Positions 23,831-32,055 of a stretch of DNA of 64,000 nt are shown here, piece by piece (positions within the stretch are counted from its first letter, which is position 1; the number at the start of each line of letters is the position of its first letter). This stretch comes from CBDIHH01 sp965279095. Lineage in GTDB: Bacteria > Pseudomonadota > Alphaproteobacteria > Caulobacterales > Caulobacteraceae. The notes beneath the pieces were generated by a model. It ran no database searches. It saw only the letters and a list, made by a program, of their open reading frames with translations, and was not told where the DNA came from. The stretch covers positions 558,001-622,000 of the forward strand of contig CBDIHH010000007.1 of NCBI GenBank assembly GCA_965279095.1, read 5' to 3'. The position numbers were made by a program, and so were the translations under genes.

Positions 23831-24991
23831 ATGGCCGAAGCATTCGAGCTCGACGCCGAGGCGATCTTCGATGCCGCCGCGCGGGACTATGGTCTGGAGG
23901 CCTTTGTCGACCCCGGCGTCCGCGAGCGCTTCATCGCCCTGGTCGCCCTGTTCAATCGCCACGGCCAGGTCCCCCGCACCCGCATGGCGCCCGCGGTCGC
24001 GGACTTCAAGCACGCGGTCGTCAGCCGCCTGATGATCGCCCGGGACTGGGCCGAGCATCCGGAGATTCTCGAGCAGGAGATCGTCCGGCCGATCTTCGTC
24101 ACCGGCACGGCACGCGCCGGCACCACCTTGACCCAGTCGCTGCTGGCGCTGGACGAGGGCCACCGGATGCCCCGCTACATGGACGCCCTGTATCCCTCTC
24201 CGCCGCGCGGCCTCGTTCCCGCCGCCGACGAGACGGCGCGCCGCGCCGGGGACGCCTATGTCGCCGCCATGCTGGCGCGCGAGCCGGGCCTGCTGATCTC
24301 CCATCCGTACCACGACAAGGGCGGCCTGGCCGAGGCCGAGGACGAGTTCCTCTATGCGCTCGACTTCCACACCCTGTATCCGCTCCACTTCCTCAACGTG
24401 CCCACCCTGCCGCCCTCGCCGCGCCCCAAGGACCGCCTCGCGGCCCTGAGATTCCACGCCGACATGCTGCGGCACCTGCAGTGGCGAAGCCCCACGCGGC
24501 GGTGGGTAGGCAAGGGCCTGTTCCACCAGTATGTGCTCGCCGACCTGTTCGCGGTCTTTCCCGACGCCATCGTGGTGTGGACCCACCGGGCGCCGGAGGA
24601 CTGCATGGCGTCCCTGGTGGCCGTCACCGAGTTCGTCTACCGCCCGGTGAACGGCCCCCTCTACGCCATCACGCCCCAGCAGGTGGTCGGCGCCACCAAG
24701 GCGTCGTTCGATGGGGTCCTCGCCGATCCGATGGTCGACGACCCCCGCGTCTCCCACGTCCGTTTCGCCGACACCCTGGCCGACCCCGTCGGCGTCATCG
24801 CCGGCGTCTACGCCCAGCACGGACTTGAGTTCACCGCCGCCTACGAGGCCGCCCTGCGCGCGCGCCTTGTCGACCCGGCCCACCGCGCCGACCGCCACGG
24901 TCGCTTCACCCATGCCAACGCCGACTTCGGCCTGGACACCGAGACCCTCAAGGGCCAGTTCGCCGCCTACAGCGAACGGTTTGGCCTATGA
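23831..24991 (+). CDS. Sulfotransferase family protein
   Basis: 386 aa. The PAPS 5'-phosphosulfate loop is IFVTGTARAGTTLTQSLLA (residues ~80-98). A 3'-phosphate-binding region follows around AIVVWTHRAPEDCMASLVAV (~240-260), as in sulfotransferase family 3. It would transfer sulfate from PAPS to a hydroxyl; the acceptor is unknown. ATG 23831 is preferred (GAGGGCGGG just upstream) over ATG 23777. The stop overlaps the next start as ATGA, so it is coupled to the DUF1214-like gene. Confidence 0.87.
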   Translation: MAEAFELDAEAIFDAAARDYGLEAFVDPGVRERFIALVALFNRHGQVPRTRMAPAVADFKHAVVSRLMIARDWAEHPEILEQEIVRPIFVTGTARAGTTLTQSLLALDEGHRMPRYMDALYPSPPRGLVPAADETARRAGDAYVAAMLAREPGLLISHPYHDKGGLAEAEDEFLYALDFHTLYPLHFLNVPTLPPSPRPKDRLAALRFHADMLRHLQWRSPTRRWVGKGLFHQYVLADLFAVFPDAIVVWTHRAPEDCMASLVAVTEFVYRPVNGPLYAITPQQVVGATKASFDGVLADPMVDDPRVSHVRFADTLADPVGVIAGVYAQHGLEFTAAYEAALRARLVDPAHRADRHGRFTHANADFGLDTETLKGQFAAYSERFGL

Positions 24992-26214
24992 GCACGCCTG
25001 ACCATATGACCCCCGCCGTCGCCCAGGCCTGGCGCGGCTACCTGGAGGCCCTGGACTGGGCCCGCCAGTTCATCTTCTCGCGCGATCTGGTCGAACGCCC
25101 CGAGGTGCGCGAGGCCGCCAATCACTTCCTGATGCAGGCGCAGGCGGCGGCCTACGGCTGGGTCATGGCGCCGAGGGTGGACTACCCGCGGTTCCACCTC
25201 GGCCTGTTCGAACCAATGGTGTGGACCTTCGCCTTCCCGTCGCCGGATTTCCGCACCCGCTGGGCCTTCATCGACGGCGCCCAGACCTACCGCATCTGGG
25301 GTCGGCGCGGCGACGCGCGGTTCCTTGACCTGCAACTGATGCCCTCGATCGGATCGATGGAGAAGGACGCCTTCCGCCGCTTGCCCACCGCGGCCTATCC
25401 CCTGGACGACATGCGGATCGAGCCGGACGGCAGCTTCGAGATCATCGCCAGCCCCCACCCGCAGACGGGAAACTGGATCCGCCTGGATCCGGCGCAGGAC
25501 CTTATGACCCTGTTCGTGCGCGAGGCCTTCTACGACTGGGCCCAGGAGCGGCCGTCGCTGTTGCGCATCGAGCGTGTGACCACCACCCCGCCACGACCGA
25601 TGCGCTGGGACGATGCGGAGATGATCGTCCACATCGATCAGGCGGCCCGCTTCGTGCGCTACATCGTCGAGGACTGGGGCATCGCCGGATTCGAGCGGAC
25701 CCGCGCCAATCAGGGCGGCGCGGTCAACACCTTCCAGCCACAGAACGCCCCCGCCAATTCCGGCAGCAACCCCGCCGCCAGCAACATCAACATGATCTAC
25801 GAGCTCGGCGCGGACGAGGCGCTGATCATCGAGACCGAGGTCCCCGCCAGCCGCTACTGGGGCTTCAGCATCGCCGACCGGTTCTTCCAGCTCGCCGACC
25901 CCGTCTATCATCAGTCCAGCCTGAACGGTCATCAGGCCGCCATCGACCGCGACGGTCGCTTCCGCGCGGTCCTGACCCAGGCCGATCCCGGCGTTCCCAA
26001 CTGGCTGGACCCCGTGGGGGCCGCGCCCCTGGGCGTCGTGCAGTTCCGCCAGTTCTTCCAGCCCCGGGCCCTGGGCCCGCCCCGCGTGATGAAGGTGGCG
26101 GCGGCCGATGTGCGCAGGCATCTGCCCCCCGACACCCCGCGGGTCACCGCCGACGAGCGCACCGCCCAGCTGAAGGCCCGCTCCTGGGCCGCCCTCGGCC
26201 TCTACGGTTACTGA
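24988..26214 (+). CDS. DUF1214-like protein coupled to the sulfotransferase
   Basis: 408 aa, no signal peptide. The C-terminal third carries the DUF1214-type pattern ASRYWGFSIADRFFQ, QSSLNGHQAAIDRDGRFR and DPGVPNWLDPVG. The N-terminal half (residues 1-200) is rich in aromatics and not assignable by eye. DUF1214 proteins have no agreed biochemical role. The start overlaps the sulfotransferase stop by four bases (24988-24991), so the two are translated together and probably work in one pathway, perhaps sulfation or modification of a lipid or sterol-like molecule (inference). Confidence 0.75.
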   Translation: MSTPDHMTPAVAQAWRGYLEALDWARQFIFSRDLVERPEVREAANHFLMQAQAAAYGWVMAPRVDYPRFHLGLFEPMVWTFAFPSPDFRTRWAFIDGAQTYRIWGRRGDARFLDLQLMPSIGSMEKDAFRRLPTAAYPLDDMRIEPDGSFEIIASPHPQTGNWIRLDPAQDLMTLFVREAFYDWAQERPSLLRIERVTTTPPRPMRWDDAEMIVHIDQAARFVRYIVEDWGIAGFERTRANQGGAVNTFQPQNAPANSGSNPAASNINMIYELGADEALIIETEVPASRYWGFSIADRFFQLADPVYHQSSLNGHQAAIDRDGRFRAVLTQADPGVPNWLDPVGAAPLGVVQFRQFFQPRALGPPRVMKVAAADVRRHLPPDTPRVTADERTAQLKARSWAALGLYGY

Positions 26215-26325
26215 TCCGTCGGGAAAGCCGTGGATTGTGCCCGCCGCGCGGACGCGATTGCGGTTTTCGCCATGATCTTGCCGCGGGCCGCGCTAGATTG
26301 CCGCTGTCCAGAAAGGTTCCCGTCC

Positions 26326-26859
26326 GTGAACAGACGCCTGTCCGCTTCCCTTGCGCTCGCCGCCCTGGCCCTCGCGGCCTGCGAGACCACCTCCATGGCC
26401 CCGCCCCCCTACCAGGGTCCGCCCGGCGCCGTCTTCATCGCCACCCCCTACGCGCCCGGCGACTTCGCCTGGTCGACGCAGAAGGGCGCCAACGGCATTC
26501 GCGGCTCGTCGCCCAAGGGCCACAGCTGCGCCAATCTGTCGGTAGGCCTGACCCCGGACGCCCCCTATTCGCGCGAGCGGATCGTCAAGCTGTACGGCTC
26601 GGCCGTCCGCGCCGACCGGCCGGTGTCGGAGATCCGCAACAAGCCCGTCGCCAACGACAATCCGGATCTTGCCCGGTTCGTGCGCCGCGCGCGCTGCGAC
26701 GCCCTGGGGCGGTTCGCCTTCGACGCCCTGCCCGACGGGGCCTATTTCCTGATCGTCCAGGTCGCCGGCCCCGCCGAGCCCCTGGCGCTGATGCGCCATG
26801 TGGTGCTGCGCGGCGGCGACATCGAGCCGGTGCCGCTGACCATCACCGCGGCCCGGTAA
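26326..26859 (+). CDS. Hypothetical lipoprotein
   Basis: 177 aa from GTG 26326, which has GAAAGG nine bases upstream. A lipoprotein signal LALAALALAAC puts the lipidated cysteine at residue 19. The mature part begins with a Pro-rich linker (SMAPPPYQGPPG) and shows a beta-rich region with DALGRFAFDALPDGAYFLIVQV, which resembles carboxypeptidase-regulatory/Cna-B-like sandwich domains. Function unknown. It follows the sulfotransferase pair by 111 bases and converges on an MFS gene with six bases between. Confidence 0.75.
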   Translation: MNRRLSASLALAALALAACETTSMAPPPYQGPPGAVFIATPYAPGDFAWSTQKGANGIRGSSPKGHSCANLSVGLTPDAPYSRERIVKLYGSAVRADRPVSEIRNKPVANDNPDLARFVRRARCDALGRFAFDALPDGAYFLIVQVAGPAEPLALMRHVVLRGGDIEPVPLTITAAR

Positions 26860-26865
26860 GGCTCG

Positions 26866-28206
26866 TCAGGCGTCGTCGTCCGCCCAGCGCAGCCCGCCCT
26901 TGAGGGCCAGGGCGACGGCCGCCAGCAGGCCGATGGTCAGCGGGATGGCGGGGGCCAGGAACAGGGCCCGCGTGCCCACCTCCTGGGCGATCAGATAGCC
27001 CCCGGCGGCCGGGCCGAGCAGGGAGCCGATGCGGCCGACGCCGAACACCATCCCCGCGCCCATGCCGCGATAGGCGGTGGGATAGGCCAGGCCGGCCGAG
27101 GCATTCATGCAGAACTGGGTGCCGATGATGCAGAAGCCGGCCGAGGCCACCGCGGCCGCAACCCCGGCGGTGGTCAGGTCCGGCGTGCCGACCATGGCCA
27201 CCACCGGGATCGCCAGGGCGAACAGGCCGGCCACCAGCACGATGCCCAGGCGGCCGATCAGCAGGCTGGTGGCCACCCCGCCCACCGCCCCGCCCAGCTG
27301 GAAGCTGGCGTTGACCCAGGCCGCCGCCGCCGGGGACAGGCCCGCCTGCTCGAACACCACCGGCATCCAGCTGGTCATGAAATAGTTGGTCATCAGGATC
27401 GAGGCGAACATCAGCCACAGGAGCGGGGTGACAATGGCGTAGCGGCCCTCGAACAGGCGGCTGATCGGCGCCCGCTGGGGCGCTTCGGACGCCCGCGCCA
27501 CGAAGCGCGCGCCCGGGGGGATGTCCGCCTCGGGCATCAGCCGGCGGATGGCCCGGGCGATTCGCGCGGGCGAGCGGCCGCGCAGGGCCATGAAGCGGAT
27601 GGATTCGGGCATGGCCAGCGCCATCACGGCGGCGGCGACCAGGGGCGCGACGCCGCCGATCTGGAACAGCACCGGCCAGCCGTGCGTCGGCACCAGCCAG
27701 GCGGCGATGGCCCCCGGCAGGGCCCCGCCCACCGCCACGCCCATGAACATGATGATGATCATCGGCGCCCGCAGCCGGCTGGGCGCGAGCTCCGCGGTCA
27801 GGGCGGCGACATTGGGCAGCAGGCCGGCGATGCCGACCCCGGTGAGGAAGCGGTAGACCATCAGCGTCTGCACCGAATCGGCGGTGCTGCAGGCCAGGGA
27901 GAAGATCCCCGCGAACAGCAGGCTGAGGATGATCGCGGTCTTGCGGCCGATATAGTCCGCCGCCGAGCCCAGCAGGGGGGCCCCCACCAGAAGGCCCACC
28001 ACCCCGGCGGTGAACATCGGCGCCAGGGCCGAGCGGGCGATCCCCCAGTCGCGGACCAGGGACGGCCCGGCGAAGGCCGCCGCCTGCAGGTCATAGCCGT
28101 CCGCGAGCAGGGCCAGCATGGCCGGCGCCCAGACCACAAGCAGGAAGGGCGCGAGACGCTGGCGCGCGGCCAGCGCCTCGACCTCGACGATCGGTCCTTC
28201 AGTCAC
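26866..28206 (-). CDS. MFS transporter, aromatic-acid:H+ symporter type
   Basis: 446 aa, 12 membrane segments. It has the AAHS-type start LLADGYDLQAAAFAGPSL, the loop 2-3 motif GSAADYIGRK, and the conserved RFLTGVGIAGLLPN of TM4. It is related to the transporter at 7101-8372 but clearly diverged. GTG start with GGGGGA four bases upstream; the chaC stop is 11 bases before the start, so the two minus-strand genes form an operon. Substrate unknown. Confidence 0.85.
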   Translation of the reverse strand: MTEGPIVEVEALAARQRLAPFLLVVWAPAMLALLADGYDLQAAAFAGPSLVRDWGIARSALAPMFTAGVVGLLVGAPLLGSAADYIGRKTAIILSLLFAGIFSLACSTADSVQTLMVYRFLTGVGIAGLLPNVAALTAELAPSRLRAPMIIIMFMGVAVGGALPGAIAAWLVPTHGWPVLFQIGGVAPLVAAAVMALAMPESIRFMALRGRSPARIARAIRRLMPEADIPPGARFVARASEAPQRAPISRLFEGRYAIVTPLLWLMFASILMTNYFMTSWMPVVFEQAGLSPAAAAWVNASFQLGGAVGGVATSLLIGRLGIVLVAGLFALAIPVVAMVGTPDLTTAGVAAAVASAGFCIIGTQFCMNASAGLAYPTAYRGMGAGMVFGVGRIGSLLGPAAGGYLIAQEVGTRALFLAPAIPLTIGLLAAVALALKGGLRWADDDA

Positions 28207-28217
28207 TCAGTCCCCCT

Positions 28218-28772
28218 TCAGGCCTCTGCGAGCCGTTCCAGCGCGTCCACGCGGGCCAGAAGCCCTTCCATCGCCCGGTCACGGACGCCCTCTTGGCGAA
28301 GATGCTCTACCAGATCGCGCAGATAGTCGATGTTGCGGCCCGACAGGCCGCTGGACCCGGCGATCAGCTGGGCCTGGCGTTCCAGGTCCAGGGCCCCCGC
28401 CCATTGCGGGTGGCGGGTGTCCGACAGGAAGACCAGGCACGCCACCCGGGGACCGTCGACCAGGCGAACCTGGGCGGTGGCCTCGACATAGGTCTCGGTC
28501 GCCTGTTCGCGTTCGCGCAGATAGGCGTAGGTCTGGGGCCAAGAATCCTCGGCCACCCGGTAGGCGGCCCCCCGCACCGCGCCACCGGCGGCCAGGCCCA
28601 GCACCAGCCCCGGCCGCCCTGGGACGCCCCGGTGGTGCACTGAATAGATGCAGAACGCTCGCCGGCGCCCGTGCAGCACCGCGGGCCGGCGCTCCACATA
28701 GTCGAAGCCCGGCCGCCACATCAGCGAGCCGTAGCCGAAAACCCAGCGGCCATCCCGGCCGTTGTCGTGCAT
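28218..28772 (-). CDS. ChaC-type gamma-glutamylcyclotransferase
   Basis: 184 aa. The substrate loop WVFGYGSLMWRPGFDY matches the YGSLxW motif of the ChaC/GGCT fold. LREREQATETYVEA follows, where the catalytic glutamate is expected. ChaC enzymes cleave glutathione to 5-oxoproline and Cys-Gly in the cytosol. ATG 28772 is chosen because GGGG and GGAGGG precede it and the family N-terminus begins there; earlier in-frame ATGs would run into the divergent DUF2125 gene. Co-oriented with the downstream MFS gene. Confidence 0.9.
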   Translation of the reverse strand: MHDNGRDGRWVFGYGSLMWRPGFDYVERRPAVLHGRRRAFCIYSVHHRGVPGRPGLVLGLAAGGAVRGAAYRVAEDSWPQTYAYLREREQATETYVEATAQVRLVDGPRVACLVFLSDTRHPQWAGALDLERQAQLIAGSSGLSGRNIDYLRDLVEHLRQEGVRDRAMEGLLARVDALERLAEA

Positions 28773-28809
28773 AACCAGCCCCTGTCCCTCCACGCCCCGG
28801 CTCCTGCCC

Positions 28810-29844
28810 ATGACCATGCCCGACGACGCCATGCCGAGCAAACGCGGCCCCCGCCGCTGGGGCCTGTTCGCGCCCTACATAGCCCTGCTGCTGGCCGCCG
28901 TCGGCTGGAGCCTGTTCTGGCTGGTGGTCAGGAGTCAGGTGGAGGCGGGGCTGAAGCGCGAGGCGGCGGACCTGCGCGCCTCGGGCTACGAGGCCTCGTG
29001 GAAGACCCTGTCCGTCGGCGGCTACCCCTTCCGCATTGAAGTGGAGATGACCGGCCCGACCTTCCTGGAGCCCTACGGCTGGGGCGTCTCGGCCCCGCGA
29101 CTGACCGCCATCGCCAACGCCTACCAGCTCACCCGCTGGACCTTCGTGGCGCCCGAGGGCCTGGTCCTGTCGCGGCCCGGGGCCGGCAGGGTGGACGTGG
29201 CCGGCCAGGCCCTTCGCGCCAGCGTCTCGGACCTCGCCAGGGCGCCCCGCATCGCCTTCGAGGGCGAGGGGGTCACCTTCACGCCCCAGTCCGGCAGCGC
29301 GCCCTTCGCCTTCACCGCGGCCGAGCGGATCGACCTGCACCTGCGCGCCGTGGACGGCGACCGGGCGCAGCTGCAGGCCGGGCTGCGCGGCGCCCAGGCC
29401 CGCCGCGCCGGGGTGTTCGCCCAGATCGCGCCCCTCGCCCCCCTGACCCTCAACCTCACCGCCGACCTGTCGCACCGCGACGCCTTCCGCGGCCGCGACT
29501 GGGCCCAGTCGGTGCGCGCCTGGACCGACCAGGGGGGCGCCGCCACCGTCACCCAGCTGCTCGCCTCGGTGGGCGAGGTGAGCCTCAGCGCCAAGGGCGG
29601 GCCGCTCACCGTGGGCCCGGATGGCCGCCTGCGCGGCGCCCTGGACATGAGCCTGCGCCAGGGGGCCGCGGCCATCGCCGCCCTGGGCGCGGCCCAGGCG
29701 CTCGATCCCTCCGCCGCCCAGTCCGCCGCCGCCGTGGCGCAGACCCGCGCCCGCGAGGGCGGGGCGGACCTGCAGCTGACCTTCGAGGCGGGGGCCACCA
29801 CCCTGGGTCCCGTGCGCCTGGGGCCCGCGCCCCGGGTCTATTGA
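28810..29844 (+). CDS. DUF2125 family protein
   Basis: 344 aa. One N-terminal membrane anchor (FAPYIALLLAAVGWSLFWLVV) is followed by a large periplasmic part. That part opens with VEAGLKREAADLRASGYEASWKTLSVGGYPFRIEV, the hallmark of alphaproteobacterial DUF2125 proteins. The remainder is beta-rich, reminiscent of AsmA/DUF945-like envelope proteins. Function unknown; an envelope role is inferred from topology. Two further ATG codons lie within the first eight codons. It is divergent from chaC with 37 bases between starts. Confidence 0.85.
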   Translation: MTMPDDAMPSKRGPRRWGLFAPYIALLLAAVGWSLFWLVVRSQVEAGLKREAADLRASGYEASWKTLSVGGYPFRIEVEMTGPTFLEPYGWGVSAPRLTAIANAYQLTRWTFVAPEGLVLSRPGAGRVDVAGQALRASVSDLARAPRIAFEGEGVTFTPQSGSAPFAFTAAERIDLHLRAVDGDRAQLQAGLRGAQARRAGVFAQIAPLAPLTLNLTADLSHRDAFRGRDWAQSVRAWTDQGGAATVTQLLASVGEVSLSAKGGPLTVGPDGRLRGALDMSLRQGAAAIAALGAAQALDPSAAQSAAAVAQTRAREGGADLQLTFEAGATTLGPVRLGPAPRVY

Positions 29845-29923
29845 CCGGCGAACTTAAGGGCGTCTCCCGGTTGCGCGCGGCGACGCTTTGTCTATGGTCC
29901 GGCGCTTCCTTTTCGGGGGACGG

Positions 29924-30715
29924 ATGGACACCAAGCCGCCATCGCTGCAGGCCGTGCGAGAGCGCATCGACGCGCTCGACGCCGAACTCCTGCGCCTGAT
30001 CGACGAGCGCGCCGCCCTGTCGCATGTGGTAGCCGCCGCCAAGGCCGCCGCCGGCGAGTCCGGCCGCTTCGCCCTGCGCCCCGATCGCGAGGCCCAGGTC
30101 ATGCGCCGCCTGCTGGACCTGCCCCGGGACGCCGCCGGCGCGCCCCTGGTGGTCCGCGTCTGGCGCGAGCTGATGTCCGACAGCCTGGCGCGGCAGGGGC
30201 CCTATGCCCTGAGCTGCTGGGGTGGGCGCGACCCGGCCCGCACGGTGGAGCTGGCCCGGCTGCGCTTCGGCGCCGCCCCGCCCCTGACCCTGGCCGCCAA
30301 GCCCGAGGACGTGATCGCCGCCGCCAAGGCGCAAGGGGGCGTTGGGGTTCTGGCCCTGTCGCCCGACAGCGCCTGGTGGGGCCGGCTGCTGGCCGAGCCG
30401 CGGCTGAAGGTGTTCGCCGCCCTGCCCTGCCTGCAGGCCTGGGGGCCGATGTCGGCCCTCGCCGTCGCCGAGGTCGATGTGGAGCCTTCGGGCGGGGACC
30501 AGACCTTCTGGGTCACCGACGCCACCGGCCCCACCGCCGAGATCGAGGACCGCCTCGCCCGCACCGATGTCGCCGCGCGGCTGCTGGTCCAGGCCGGCGG
30601 CCTGCGGCTCTACAGCCTGTCCGGCTATTTCCAGGTTCAGGACGAACGGCTGGCCCGCGCCCCCGGCGACCTCAAGGGCGTGATCGGGGCCGCCCCCATG
30701 CCGTTCGACGTCTAG
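29924..30715 (+). CDS. Chorismate mutase with extra C-terminal domain
   Basis: 263 aa. The first ~90 residues are an AroQ-type helical chorismate mutase: VRERIDALDAELLRLIDERA, then FALRPDREAQVMRRLL with the expected arginine, lysine and acidic positions. The remaining ~170 residues form an alpha/beta domain (VGVLALSPDSAWWGRLL, GGDQTFWVTDAT) in the position of the prephenate dehydratase domain of PheA. It lacks recognisable TRF and ESRP-type motifs, so the enzyme is likely only a mutase with a regulatory or degenerate domain. It lies nine bases upstream of the hisC-type gene, so an aromatic-biosynthesis operon is inferred. Confidence 0.8.
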   Translation: MDTKPPSLQAVRERIDALDAELLRLIDERAALSHVVAAAKAAAGESGRFALRPDREAQVMRRLLDLPRDAAGAPLVVRVWRELMSDSLARQGPYALSCWGGRDPARTVELARLRFGAAPPLTLAAKPEDVIAAAKAQGGVGVLALSPDSAWWGRLLAEPRLKVFAALPCLQAWGPMSALAVAEVDVEPSGGDQTFWVTDATGPTAEIEDRLARTDVAARLLVQAGGLRLYSLSGYFQVQDERLARAPGDLKGVIGAAPMPFDV

Positions 30716-30724
30716 GAGCGGCCG

Positions 30725-31837
30725 ATGACCCAGGAGCGCCCCGCCACCGGCCGGCCCGAACCCAAGCCCGGCATCGACGAGATCGCCATCTACGTCGGCG
30801 GCAAGGCCCGGGCGCAGGGCTTCGACAACCCGATCAAGTTGTCGTCCAACGAGAATGTGCTGGGCTGCAGCCCCCTGGCCGCGGCCGCCTACGCCGCCGC
30901 CGGCGAGCGGCTGAACCTCTATCCGGACGGCCACGCCGGACCCCTGCGCGAGGCCGTCGTCGCGGCCTTCGACCTGGAGCCGGAGCGCCTGGTGTTCGGC
31001 TGCGGCTCGGGCGAGATCTTCCCCCTGCTCAACCAGCTGATGCTCGAGCCGGGCGACAACATCGTCCAGCACCAGTACGGCTTCGCCACCTACGCCATCA
31101 GCGCCCGCGCCTGCCAGGCCGAGGTCCGCTTCGCCCCCGAGCCGAACCTGACGGTCGATGTGGACGAGATGCTGGGGCAGGTCGACGCGCGCACCCGCAT
31201 CGTCTTCATCGCCAATCCGTCCAACCCCACCGGCTCCTGGCTCGGCGCCCATGAGGTGCGGCGGCTGCACGCCGGCCTGCCGCCTCAGGTGCTGCTGGTG
31301 CTGGACGCCGCCTACGCCGAGTTCGCCACCGACCCCGGCTTCGAGGACGGGCTGGACCTGGCCCGCAGGGCCGACAACGTGATCGTCAGCCACACCTTCT
31401 CCAAGCTGCACGGCCTGGCCGGGGCGCGGGTGGGGTGGGCCTATGCGCCGCTGAACATCGCCCAGGCCTATGAGCGCATCCGGCCGCCCTTCAACGTGTC
31501 CTTGCCCGGCCAGATGGCGGCGGCGGCGGCGCTGGGCGACCTCGATTTCCAGCAACGCTCCGTCGACCTGGTCGAGCGCTGGCGGCCGTGGCTGGCCCAA
31601 CAACTGGGCGGCCTGGGGCTGGAGGCCCTGCCCTCCCAGGCCAACTTCATCCTGGTGCGGTTCCCGGGCCGCCCCGGTCGCACCGCCGCCGAGGCCGAGG
31701 CCTTCCTCGCCTCGCGCGGCGTGCTGGTCCGCTACACCGCCAGCTACGGTCTGCCCGACTGCCTGCGCATCACCATCGGCCTGGAAGACCAGAACCGCGC
31801 CGTGATCGACGCCCTGGCGGATTTCATGGCCGGGTAG
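30725..31837 (+). CDS. hisC: Histidinol-phosphate/aromatic aminotransferase
   Basis: 370 aa fold-type I PLP enzyme: KLSSNENVLGCSPLA opening, FANPSNPTGSWL segment, DAAYAEFA, and the Schiff-base lysine in SHTFSKLHGLAGARVGWAY (K227). Other conserved arginines follow near the C-terminus (DCLRITIG). It converts histidinol-phosphate or imidazole-acetol phosphate with glutamate. In alphaproteobacteria this copy often also transaminates aromatic keto acids, which fits its position between chorismate mutase and prephenate dehydrogenase. GGAGCGG precedes the ATG. Confidence 0.9.
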   Translation: MTQERPATGRPEPKPGIDEIAIYVGGKARAQGFDNPIKLSSNENVLGCSPLAAAAYAAAGERLNLYPDGHAGPLREAVVAAFDLEPERLVFGCGSGEIFPLLNQLMLEPGDNIVQHQYGFATYAISARACQAEVRFAPEPNLTVDVDEMLGQVDARTRIVFIANPSNPTGSWLGAHEVRRLHAGLPPQVLLVLDAAYAEFATDPGFEDGLDLARRADNVIVSHTFSKLHGLAGARVGWAYAPLNIAQAYERIRPPFNVSLPGQMAAAAALGDLDFQQRSVDLVERWRPWLAQQLGGLGLEALPSQANFILVRFPGRPGRTAAEAEAFLASRGVLVRYTASYGLPDCLRITIGLEDQNRAVIDALADFMAG

Positions 31838-31861
31838 GTGGGTGGCCTACCCCCCCACCCC

Positions 31862-32020
31862 GTCATCCTGGAGAGCCGCCCCCGGGTTCGGCCGAAGGCC
31901 GACCCGAGGACAGGCTCCGCGGACTCATCCAGGACCCAGCAGCGAAGACCTGAACGCGCCGCACGGTGAGGTCTTCGCTGCTGGGTCCTGGGTTCTCGCT
32001 GCGCGAGCCCCAGGATGACG
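31862..32020. repeat. Palindromic intergenic repeat, copy 4 (full length)
   Basis: The most complete copy. GTCATCCTGGAGAGCCGC opens it, followed by the CGGGTTCGGCC/GGCCGACCCG insert. The CCAGGACCCAGCAGCGAAGA / TCTTCGCTGCTGGGTCC arms follow, then the right-end hairpin TTCTCGCTGCGCGAGCC and CCAGGATGACG. It lies between convergent hisC and the prephenate dehydrogenase gene. Confidence 0.85.
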
Positions 32021-32055
32021 ATCTCTTGTATGTCGTAGCGGATGAGGCCGGCGCG

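Noticed and set aside
29606..31603. A 665-codon minus-strand frame opposite chorismate mutase and hisC
   Set aside because: It is antisense to two genes with clear catalytic motifs and itself consists of Gly/Gln/Val-rich repeats without a domain.
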